Shown here: positions 7,093 through 14,795 of the stretch, one piece after another | How the letters are laid out: every line of letters starts with the position of its first letter | How positions within the stretch are numbered: the stretch's first letter is position 1 | From: JAWXUE01 sp044432925 | Lineage (GTDB): Bacteria; Bacillota_I; Bacilli_A; Acholeplasmatales; Anaeroplasmataceae | Reading direction: 5' to 3' | DNA length: 19,307 nucleotides | NCBI GenBank assembly: GCA_044432925.1 | Contig: JAWXUE010000023.1 | Location: 1-19,307 of the forward strand | Made by a program: the position numbers and the translations under genes | The notes under the pieces: generated by a model | The model's database searches: none | Told to the model about the DNA's origin: nothing | The model's input: the letters and a program-made list of their open reading frames with translations, nothing else

Positions 7093-8462
7093 TAATTTTC
7101 TTCTGATTTATCTTCTTCTAAATAATCTTCAACTATTAATCTTACTTCAATAATTCTACGATCTTCAACTTTTGTTATATTAAAAGTTAATTTATAAGAT
7201 ACATCTATGTAATCATCATCCTCATCATTTTTCTTAATGAATTTTGAATAGTGAATATATTCTTGACCTTCCTTAGGCACTGATTCTCCTAAAGAATATA
7301 ACCAACCACTTAACTTAGAAGCCTCAACATCAGGTGCTTTACCTAATTCTAACTCATCAAATAAATCTTCTAAGTAAATACTTGCATTTAATTTATATTT
7401 ATTTGTAGTAATTTTTTTGATTAAGATATCATCTTCATGATTATCATGTTCATCATAAATTTCACCAACTAATTCCTCTAAAGCATCTTCCATTGTCACT
7501 ACCCCAGCAGTCTCTCCATACTCTCCACTTACAATAGCAATATGCATTTTGTTTTTTTGTAGTTCATGTATTAAGTTATTAACTTTCATACTAGTAGATA
7601 CATAAGTAACTGGTTTTAAAATAGACTTCACATTAAAAGTCGGATTTTTAATATAATTTGTTAAAAATTCTCTTTCGAATAAAATACCAATAATTTTATC
7701 TTTATCAGCATCATAAACCGGAACCCTAGAATATTTAGTGTCAAAGAATATTTCTTTGATTTGTTCAACTGTTTGATTAATATCAATAAAAACAACATCA
7801 ACTCTAGGAGTCATTATGTCTCTTATTGTTTTGTCATTTAATTCTAAAATATTTTGAATCATTTCTACTTCATCAGATTCAATGGCACCTTCTTCCTCCA
7901 TTGTATCTAATATTACTTCTAATTCTGCTTCATTTACTTTAGGTTCATTTGTTTCTTTTCCTTGTACACCTTTTTGCATTAAGTTAAATACTTTTACAAA
8001 AGGATAAAGTACCATTTGAAGAGCATAAATGATATTCCCTAGAAATAATGCTAATTTATCTGAATAAGTTTTAGCTAACGTTTTAGGAATTATCTCCCCA
8101 CAAATTAAAACTACAATCGTAATTGCTGCAGTTGAAACAATATTCGCTACATTTGCATTATTAAGAATTAATCCTGCAAAAAATGTAACTGATATTGTAG
8201 CTAAACCTATATTAACTATATTGTTACCAATTAAAAGAGCTGTTAAAGTATTATTAAAGTTCTCTGCGCAATATAAAGCTTTTTTAGCGCCTTTCTTTCC
8301 TTCTTCAACATTCAATCTTAATCTGACTAAATTTACACTTGAAAAAACCGTTTCTGACATCGAGAAAAAACCCGATAATGCCACTAATATAACCATTGCT
8401 ATTAATATTGGAAAATTAACACTTCCAAATTCAATTGCTAAGATATTCCTCTGTATATCCAA
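7092..8462 (-). CDS. CNNM/CorC-family membrane transporter (DUF21, CBS pair, CorC_HlyC domain)
   Basis: This membrane protein belongs to the family that includes bacterial CorC/MpfA and animal CNNM proteins, often linked to magnesium or cobalt export and once called hemolysin-like. In order I see a DUF21 domain with membrane helices (about 15-190, including the GFFSMSET and GEIIPKTLAK motifs), a tandem CBS module (about 208-330, starting at IMTPRVDVVFID) that typically binds adenine nucleotides, and a C-terminal CorC_HlyC domain (about 345-440), then an acidic tail. At 456 residues it is full length. The start is TTG at 8462-8460: AGGGGTGAT lies 6 nt upstream and the next in-frame Met is residue 23, inside the first helix. 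It stands between aroKQ and dacB with its own promoter. The transported ion cannot be read from the sequence. Confidence 0.9.
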   Translation of the reverse strand: MDIQRNILAIEFGSVNFPILIAMVILVALSGFFSMSETVFSSVNLVRLRLNVEEGKKGAKKALYCAENFNNTLTALLIGNNIVNIGLATISVTFFAGLILNNANVANIVSTAAITIVVLICGEIIPKTLAKTYSDKLALFLGNIIYALQMVLYPFVKVFNLMQKGVQGKETNEPKVNEAELEVILDTMEEEGAIESDEVEMIQNILELNDKTIRDIMTPRVDVVFIDINQTVEQIKEIFFDTKYSRVPVYDADKDKIIGILFEREFLTNYIKNPTFNVKSILKPVTYVSTSMKVNNLIHELQKNKMHIAIVSGEYGETAGVVTMEDALEELVGEIYDEHDNHEDDILIKKITTNKYKLNASIYLEDLFDELELGKAPDVEASKLSGWLYSLGESVPKEGQEYIHYSKFIKKNDEDDDYIDVSYKLTFNITKVEDRRIIEVRLIVEDYLEEDKSEEN

Positions 8463-8496
8463 TTTGAAATCACCCCTATTTATTTTTAATACTATT

Positions 8497-8524
8497 ATTA
8501 TATCATAAATTTAATTTTTTTAAA
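8497..8524 (-). promoter_or_regulatory. Extended -10 promoter ahead of the CorC-family gene
   Basis: On the minus strand TGATATAAT (8505-8497) is an extended -10 element, TGn plus a perfect TATAAT. Its TGA is also the stop codon of aroKQ. A weak -35 box TTTAAA (8524-8519) lies 16 nt upstream. It gives a leader of about 30 nt to the TTG start. Confidence 0.5.
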
Positions 8525-9396
8525 TAGTTTATTGCATCTAAGTAACTAAATTCCCTTTTTCCAACAAAATTCGTCGTACATACTTCGCTAATATAATTTA
8601 TTTTACGATATTCTTCTCTTGAATTAACATCACTTAAATGCACTTCTATTTTAGGTATATTAAATATATCTAATGCATCTTTAATTGCAATTGATGTATG
8701 AGTATAAGCAGCAGGATTTATAATTAAGTAATCATAATTATCTAATTCATGAATTTTATTTATAATTTCTCCTTCTATATTACTTTGAAAAAAATTATAT
8801 TCAAATATATCATAACTTTTCATTAAATCGTTTATTTCTTGTAAAGATAAATTACCGTATTGTTTTTCATCTCTTTTTCCTAACATATTTAAATTAGGTC
8901 CATTTATTACTAATACATTCTTTTTAGGTTTATTAATAATTTTTACAATTTGTTTAATAGAGTCACCTATATTTATATTATCAATTTTATAATCAGAACA
9001 ATTTTCATATAAGTCTATTCTATCGTTATATAATTTCTCTAAACTAATTTTTTTAAATAAAGGTCTAGTAGAGATATCAAGTCTACTTTTTAAAGTTACT
9101 AAATCTGTATATAGATAAATAATTAGTCCATATAAATTATTTACATTATCCTTATTTAAAACAGCACCACCACCAAGAGATATAACACAGTTAGTTTCAC
9201 CTTTAATATTATTAATTACTTCACTTTCGATCTTTCTAAAATCTTTTTCATTTTGAAATAAATCATTAATTGAAGAATTAGTTTTTGTTTTAATTAATTC
9301 ATCTGTATCAATAAAATTATAGTTTAATTCATTTGCTAATTCCTTACCCAAAGTTGTTTTTCCAACGCCAGGCATTCCAATTAAATATATGTTCAA
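8503..9396 (-). CDS. aroKQ: Fused shikimate kinase / type II 3-dehydroquinate dehydratase
   Basis: The protein joins two shikimate-pathway enzymes. Counting from an upstream ATG at 9405, residues 1-158 are shikimate kinase: P-loop GMPGVGKTT (10-18), DTDE (33-36), FRKIESEVI (56-64), GGGAV (78-82), STRPL (112-116) and RIDLYENCSDY (129-139). Residues 163-300 are a type II dehydroquinase: NGPNLNMLGKR, catalytic Y183 in QYGNLSL, FFQSNIEGEII, N230 and H236 in NPAAYTHTS, and EVHLSDVNSREEYR with H256. Both active sites look intact. I prefer a TTG start at 9396-9394, because AGGAG is 9 nt from it and directly abuts the ATG at 9405, too close to work; the shorter form begins MNIYLIG like other shikimate kinases. 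It follows the miaA stop by one base and is probably the operon's last gene. Confidence 0.93.
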   Translation of the reverse strand: MNIYLIGMPGVGKTTLGKELANELNYNFIDTDELIKTKTNSSINDLFQNEKDFRKIESEVINNIKGETNCVISLGGGAVLNKDNVNNLYGLIIYLYTDLVTLKSRLDISTRPLFKKISLEKLYNDRIDLYENCSDYKIDNINIGDSIKQIVKIINKPKKNVLVINGPNLNMLGKRDEKQYGNLSLQEINDLMKSYDIFEYNFFQSNIEGEIINKIHELDNYDYLIINPAAYTHTSIAIKDALDIFNIPKIEVHLSDVNSREEYRKINYISEVCTTNFVGKREFSYLDAINYLKKLNL

Positions 9397-9397
9397 A

Positions 9398-10276
9398 TTA
9401 CTCATCTCCTAAAAAGACTTTTACATCTTTTAATATTTTGTTAAAAACATCTTTTTCACTAACATCATAAAAATTTGTTTTCATTTGATTTTTAAACCAA
9501 GTTGTTTGTTTTTTTGCTAAATGTCTTGTGTTTTTCTGTATAGTATCTATAAGAGTTTTTTTATCAATTTCTTTATTAAAGTAAGGATAAAATTCTTTAT
9601 AACCTATAGCATCTACTTTAATATTTTGATTAAATAAATCTTTCACTTCTTTTTCTAAACCTAAATCAAACATATCTATAACTCTTTGATTTATTCTTTT
9701 ATAAAGTACTTCTCGCTCTAAATTCAAATAAATAATAAATGGCTCAAATAAAGGATTATCTTTATTTTTATTAATACTTATCTTGTTATTATCATTAGCT
9801 AATTCAATTGCTCTTAAAACTCTTTTTCTATTATTTTGATGGATAGTTTCACAACTATCTTTATCTAGTTTCACCAACACTTCATACAACTCTTCATTAG
9901 TATAATCTTTGTATTTGTCTTCTGTTTCATTACTTCTTTTAACTGCAGAAAAATCATAATCATACAATGCAGACTTAATATATAAACCAGTCCCACCTAC
10001 AATCATAGGCACATCTATTTTATCAATTAATTCTCTAGATTTCTTTTGAAAATCAGCTGCACTAAATTGAATATTAGGGTCTATTTCATCCACTAAATAA
10101 TGAGGGATACCACCCATTTCTTCTTTAGTTATTTTAGCACTTCCTATATCTAATTTTTTATATAAAGATACAGAGTCACCGTTAATAATTTCAGCATTAA
10201 TTTCTTTTGCTAAATTAACTGATAAACTAGTCTTTCCTATAGCTGTAGGGCCAACTATAACTATTACTTTTTTCAT
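9398..10276 (-). CDS. miaA: tRNA dimethylallyltransferase
   Basis: This enzyme adds a dimethylallyl group to N6 of A37 in tRNAs reading UNN codons, improving codon pairing. The 292 residues are close to the usual 300-315. Visible motifs are the P-loop GPTAIGKTS (8-16), NGDSVSLYKKLDIGSAK, IPHYLVDEIDP, FSAADF, the glycine-rich VGGTGLYIKSAL, and later LEREVLYKRINQRVIDMFDLGL and AIGYKEF, with a basic end RHLAKKQTTWFKNQ. Its ATG overlaps the mutL stop (ATGA), pointing to coupled translation. The order mutS-mutL-miaA is common in Bacilli and Clostridia. Confidence 0.97.
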   Translation of the reverse strand: MKKVIVIVGPTAIGKTSLSVNLAKEINAEIINGDSVSLYKKLDIGSAKITKEEMGGIPHYLVDEIDPNIQFSAADFQKKSRELIDKIDVPMIVGGTGLYIKSALYDYDFSAVKRSNETEDKYKDYTNEELYEVLVKLDKDSCETIHQNNRKRVLRAIELANDNNKISINKNKDNPLFEPFIIYLNLEREVLYKRINQRVIDMFDLGLEKEVKDLFNQNIKVDAIGYKEFYPYFNKEIDKKTLIDTIQKNTRHLAKKQTTWFKNQMKTNFYDVSEKDVFNKILKDVKVFLGDE

Positions 10277-12120
10277 CCTACTCTTTTAAATAACTTTTCA
10301 ATTTCGTATACAGACATCTTAACAATAGAAGGTCGTCCATGTGGACAAGTGAATGGATTGATACATGTTTTTAATTCTTCATAAAGAGAAATCGCTTCTT
10401 CTTTACTTGTGTGATTATTAGCTTTTATCGATTCTTTACAACTTACCATTTTAGCCATAGAATCTCTATATAAACCAATATCAAAAGTTTTCTTATCAAC
10501 TAAATAAGTAACTATCTTTTCAACTATATATTCAGGGTCATTACCTTTAACCCAAGTAGGAATAGATCTAATTAAAAAGTTTTGTGGACCTGATTGTTCT
10601 AAAACTAAACCAAACTCTTCTAATTTTTCTAAATTAGTTTCTAGTAATAATGATTCACTTAAAGTAAATTCCATAGGTGCAGGTAATAGTAAATCGATAG
10701 ACTCTTTTTTTGGATTTCCAAACATTTTAAAATAATGTTCGTACTTAATTCTTTCTTGTGCAGCATGTTGATCAACTAAATATAAACCTGTATTATTTTG
10801 AAATAATAAATAAGTTCCAAATATAATACCACAATATTCCATATAAGGAAGTTTTTCTTTTGAAGGTTCTATTTTTTGTTCTTGTTTAATTTCTAAAGAT
10901 TGTTCTACTTCTTTTACACCACTAAATTCTGGTACAACAATTTCTTCGTTATACTCTAAAGAACTTTCTTTAATATGATCAGGAATCTTTATTTCTTCAT
11001 TAATTACGTAATTAGGATTAAACATCTCATCATTAGTTTTATTACTAGCCTCAATATTTAAGTTATTAGAAATATCAATTAAAGTTTCTTCATAAGTTCC
11101 AACTTTTGTAGGAGTAATTATTTCAGGAATTAAAGTTTTTTCAGATAATGTATCTAGAATAGAACTTTTAACTAAATATGAAATTGTATCCTCTAATGAA
11201 AATTTTATTTCCATTTTATTAGGATGTACATTCACATCAATTAATAAAGGGTCTACTTCTAAATTAATAACACAAATAGGATATCTTAAATTAGGAATAT
11301 AATCTCTATAAGCCTCAACAACAGAGTCTACAACTAAACTACTTTTTACATATCTACTATTAACGATAACAGTAATTTCAGATTTTCTAGATCTCGTAAA
11401 TTCTGGTTTAGCCATATAAGCAGTCAATTTAAACCCTTCACTTTCTCTAGTGATAGTTGAGATACTCTTCCCAACATTAACACCGTAAATATTAGTTAAT
11501 AAATTAAGCATATTACTTTGACCACGTGTTTGAAACATCGTATTACCATCATTAACTAATTTAAAAGAAATATTTGGATAAGCAATACTTAATCTTGTTA
11601 TAACATCAACTATTGAAGATAAAATCACATTAGGACTTTTTAAATATTTTAATCTAGCAGGAGTATTATAAAATAACTTTTCAATAGATAACTTAGTACC
11701 TTTATTACAAGCGAAATTTAAAGACTCAGCTCTTTTACCGAATTCATATTTAATTTTATAACCTTCATGAGAATCACTTCTAGTAATCATAGTCATATGA
11801 GAAATAGATGCAATTGAAGGCAATGCTTCCCCTCTAAATCCTAAAGATGAAATTCTAAATAAATCACCTTCTGTTTTTATCTTTGATGTTGCATGTCTAC
11901 TGAAAGATAAAGCAGCATCTTCAGGGTCCATACCAAAACCATCATCAATAATTTCAATTAAAGAAATACCAGACTCTTTAAGATATATTTCTATTTTTGT
12001 TGCTTCTGCATCTATTGAATTTTCTACTAATTCCTTTACAACTGATAAAGGCCCTTCAACAACCTCTCCAGCAGCAATCATATTAGATATTTGTTCATTT
12101 AATTGAATTATTTTCGCCAT
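10273..12120 (-). CDS. mutL: DNA mismatch repair protein MutL
   Basis: MutL couples mismatch recognition by MutS to strand incision. The N-terminal GHKL ATPase is clear: ELVENSIDA (with the catalytic Glu), DDGFGM, RHATSKI and FRGEALPSIASIS, all within about the first 110 residues. A linker of low conservation covers about 335-425. The C-terminal domain carries the endonuclease motif DQHAAQERIKYE (about 450-461, fitting DQHA-x2-E-x4-E), together with SCKESIKA and CPHGRPS near the end. This marks a nicking MutL, as in B. subtilis and unlike E. coli. The 615 residues are normal. The ribosome-binding site GGGGA overlaps the region just behind the mutS stop, 10 nt away. Confidence 0.98.
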   Translation of the reverse strand: MAKIIQLNEQISNMIAAGEVVEGPLSVVKELVENSIDAEATKIEIYLKESGISLIEIIDDGFGMDPEDAALSFSRHATSKIKTEGDLFRISSLGFRGEALPSIASISHMTMITRSDSHEGYKIKYEFGKRAESLNFACNKGTKLSIEKLFYNTPARLKYLKSPNVILSSIVDVITRLSIAYPNISFKLVNDGNTMFQTRGQSNMLNLLTNIYGVNVGKSISTITRESEGFKLTAYMAKPEFTRSRKSEITVIVNSRYVKSSLVVDSVVEAYRDYIPNLRYPICVINLEVDPLLIDVNVHPNKMEIKFSLEDTISYLVKSSILDTLSEKTLIPEIITPTKVGTYEETLIDISNNLNIEASNKTNDEMFNPNYVINEEIKIPDHIKESSLEYNEEIVVPEFSGVKEVEQSLEIKQEQKIEPSKEKLPYMEYCGIIFGTYLLFQNNTGLYLVDQHAAQERIKYEHYFKMFGNPKKESIDLLLPAPMEFTLSESLLLETNLEKLEEFGLVLEQSGPQNFLIRSIPTWVKGNDPEYIVEKIVTYLVDKKTFDIGLYRDSMAKMVSCKESIKANNHTSKEEAISLYEELKTCINPFTCPHGRPSIVKMSVYEIEKLFKRVG

Positions 12121-12130
12121 AATTATTCCC

Positions 12131-14686
12131 CTATTTAACTTTAGATTTTAAATTGTATAGTAAATTCATACACTGAATAGGTGTTAAATTATCTATATTT
12201 GTTTCCTTTAATTCGTGATATATTTCATTTAATTCAGTTGGTATTTCAACTTTTTCTTCTTCCTCATAATCAAATATATTATTATCTAATTTAATATGAG
12301 TAGAATTTTCTTCAAATCCTTTTAATAAAACTTTACTTCTATTAATTATATTTTTAGGTAAGCTTGCTAAACTAGCAACATTGATACCATAAGATTTATC
12401 TACAGGACCATCTAATACTTTATGCATAAATATAATTTTATTACCTTCTTCTTTAGCATGAACATGAACATTTTTTAAATGTTTTAAATTTTCTTCTAAT
12501 GATACTAATTCATGATAATGCGTAGAGAATAAGAATGCACAACCAATTTTATTATGAATATGTTCAACTATAGCTTGTGCTAATGCTAAACCATCAAAAG
12601 TTGCTGTACCTCTTCCTATTTCATCAAATAAAATTAATGATGATTTAGTTGCATTTTGAATAGCATAATTAGCTTCTTGCATCTCAACCATGAAAGTTGA
12701 TTGTCCACTCATTAAGTCATCAGATGCACCAATTCTTGTAAATATCTGATCGAATATAGGTAGTTTAGCTGTACTAGCAGGTACAAAACAACCAATTTGA
12801 GCTAATATAGTAATAAGTGCTAACATTCTCATATAAGTTGATTTACCACTCATATTAGGACCTGTAATTAATATTGTATTATAATCATTTATAATAACAT
12901 CATTTGCTACATATTCATTAGTTAATAATTGTTCGATTACAGGGTGTCTACCATTTATTATTTCAACATCTAACCCATCATGCATTGTAGGTCTATTGTA
13001 ATTATATTTTAAAGATATTTTAGAGAAGTTTAATAAACAATCTACTGTAGATAAATTATCCGCTAATTGTTGTAATGGTTTAATAAAACCTAAACATTGT
13101 TGTCTTAAATCTAAAAACATTTCATATTCTAATTGAATAATTTTATCACTAGCGTTTAAAATTAATCCTTCATAGTGTTTAAGTTCTTCAGTAATATAAC
13201 GCTCAGCATTAGCTAAAGTTTGTTTTCTATCATAACCTTCTAAGTCTAATTGTCCAATATTAGATTTTGATATTTCAATGTAATAACCAAATACTCTGTT
13301 ATATCCAACTTTTAAATTTTTAATTCCTGTTTTTTCTTTTTGAGCTTGTTCAAATTCAATTAACCATTGATTAGAATTTTCTTTTAATTCAAATAATTCA
13401 TCTAATTTTTCATTGTAACCAGGTTTAATCATTCCACCTTCTTTTATACCAATAGGTGGAGTTTCAACTAAACTAAGTTGTAATTTTAAACATAATTCGT
13501 TTAAAGGATCGATTTTATTTTCTAATTCATTTAATACATCATTATTAAAATTTTTTAAACTTTCTTTAATCGTAGGAATAGATAATAATGTTTTTCTTAG
13601 TTGGACTAAATCTCTAGCATTTGCACTACCTACTACTAATCTACCTAAAATTCTTTCTAAATCATAAACAGTTTTTAAAGAATTTTCTACTTCTTTAGAA
13701 TCTATAAAATTATTCATAAATGCATCAACAGCATCTTGTCTTTTTACAATTTCTTTTTTTGAAATCAATGGATGATTTAACCATCTAGTTAACATTCTAC
13801 TTCCCATTGCAGTATCACATTTGTCTATTAAAAATAATAAAGAACCATTTTTTTGATTTAATCTTAAAGTTTCAGTTAACTCTAAATTTCTTTTTGAATG
13901 AATATCAATTTTCATATATTGTTTTGATTCATATCTTGTTACATCTTTTAAATGTGTTAATTCTGTTCTTTGAGTTTCAAATAAATAATTTAATAATAAT
14001 GCTAAAGTTTTTATTTCATCATCATTTTCTAAGCCTTTAATTAAATTGTTAAATGATGGCGGTAACTCTGTATTATTTGAAAATGTTAACATTATTTGAT
14101 AATGATTTTCTAACATATCAACATGTTTTTTATTAATAGTATCATCAACAATAATTTCTTTAATATTTTGAGTAACAATCTCATTAATTAACTCAGAATA
14201 ATCTTCAAATGTCATTATATATAGTTCACCTGTAGATACATCACAAATTGATAAATAAAAATCTTTTCTAAAGTTTCTAATTGAACCTAAATAGTTATTT
14301 TTCTTAGAGTCTAAACCTAAAGATGTTAATGTACCAGGAGTATATATCCTAACAACATCTCTTTTAACAATCGGATTTTCTTTAGATACCTCTTCAACTT
14401 GCTCTACCATAGCAACTTTATAACCTTTTTGAATTAATTTTTCTGCGTATGTTTGGTGTGCATGAAAAGGAATTCCACACATAGGAATTCTACTTTCTTG
14501 ACCAGCATCTCTAGCTGTTAAAGCTATTTCTAATTCTTTTGATGCAACTATTGCATCAGCAAAAAACATTTCATAAAAATCACCTAATCTAAAGAAAACA
14601 ATAGCATCTTTATTTTTGTTTTTTATTTCGATATATTGTTTCATCATTGGTGTAAACTTATCATAGTTAAAATCTTCTATATTCAT
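12131..14686 (-). CDS. mutS: DNA mismatch repair protein MutS
   Basis: MutS recognises mispaired and looped bases in DNA. The 851 residues match the MutS1 length. The mismatch-reading motif is GDFYEMF (35-41) with the conserved Phe and Glu. The ATPase domain has TGPNMSGKSTYMRM (about 608-621), the signature DEIGRGTATFDGLALA (about 689-704) and FSTHYHEL. The C-terminal region has the helix-turn-helix-like ASLASLPKNIINRS segment and ends without an obvious long extension. The start ATG is preceded by AAGGCGG, a variant ribosome-binding site about 10 nt away. It is the first gene of the mutS-mutL-miaA-aroKQ operon, behind a good promoter. Confidence 0.98.
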   Translation of the reverse strand: MNIEDFNYDKFTPMMKQYIEIKNKNKDAIVFFRLGDFYEMFFADAIVASKELEIALTARDAGQESRIPMCGIPFHAHQTYAEKLIQKGYKVAMVEQVEEVSKENPIVKRDVVRIYTPGTLTSLGLDSKKNNYLGSIRNFRKDFYLSICDVSTGELYIMTFEDYSELINEIVTQNIKEIIVDDTINKKHVDMLENHYQIMLTFSNNTELPPSFNNLIKGLENDDEIKTLALLLNYLFETQRTELTHLKDVTRYESKQYMKIDIHSKRNLELTETLRLNQKNGSLLFLIDKCDTAMGSRMLTRWLNHPLISKKEIVKRQDAVDAFMNNFIDSKEVENSLKTVYDLERILGRLVVGSANARDLVQLRKTLLSIPTIKESLKNFNNDVLNELENKIDPLNELCLKLQLSLVETPPIGIKEGGMIKPGYNEKLDELFELKENSNQWLIEFEQAQKEKTGIKNLKVGYNRVFGYYIEISKSNIGQLDLEGYDRKQTLANAERYITEELKHYEGLILNASDKIIQLEYEMFLDLRQQCLGFIKPLQQLADNLSTVDCLLNFSKISLKYNYNRPTMHDGLDVEIINGRHPVIEQLLTNEYVANDVIINDYNTILITGPNMSGKSTYMRMLALITILAQIGCFVPASTAKLPIFDQIFTRIGASDDLMSGQSTFMVEMQEANYAIQNATKSSLILFDEIGRGTATFDGLALAQAIVEHIHNKIGCAFLFSTHYHELVSLEENLKHLKNVHVHAKEEGNKIIFMHKVLDGPVDKSYGINVASLASLPKNIINRSKVLLKGFEENSTHIKLDNNIFDYEEEEKVEIPTELNEIYHELKETNIDNLTPIQCMNLLYNLKSKVK

Positions 14687-14723
14687 ATATAATACCGCCT
14701 TTTTTGAATAATTTATTATAATT

Positions 14724-14752
14724 ATTATAACATTTTTATGTATTTATGTAAA
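14724..14752 (-). promoter_or_regulatory. Sigma-A-type promoter of the mutS operon
   Basis: On the minus strand a -35 box TTTACA (14752-14747) and a perfect -10 box TATAAT (14729-14724) are separated by 17 nt. The -10 is preceded by TGT, so it is also an extended -10. It begins only a few bases after the terminator hairpin of the preceding gene. Confidence 0.72.
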
Positions 14753-14756
14753 ATAA

Positions 14757-14788
14757 AAACAAGTATATAAAAGACTATATACTTGTTT
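14757..14788 (-). terminator. Intrinsic terminator of the large repeat-protein gene
   Basis: Thirteen perfectly paired bases (AAACAAGTATATA at 14757-14769 against 14776-14788) close a 6-nt loop. On the minus strand TTATTTTA follows the stem. It starts 7 nt behind the stop codon. The other side carries a longer T run, so the element could also stop transcription from the opposite direction. Confidence 0.7.
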
Positions 14789-14795
14789 ATTTTTT

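Noticed and set aside
8221..8508. 95-codon plus-strand open frame over the start of the CorC-family gene
   Set aside because: It lies antisense to a well-supported gene, has no ribosome-binding site and gives no recognisable protein.
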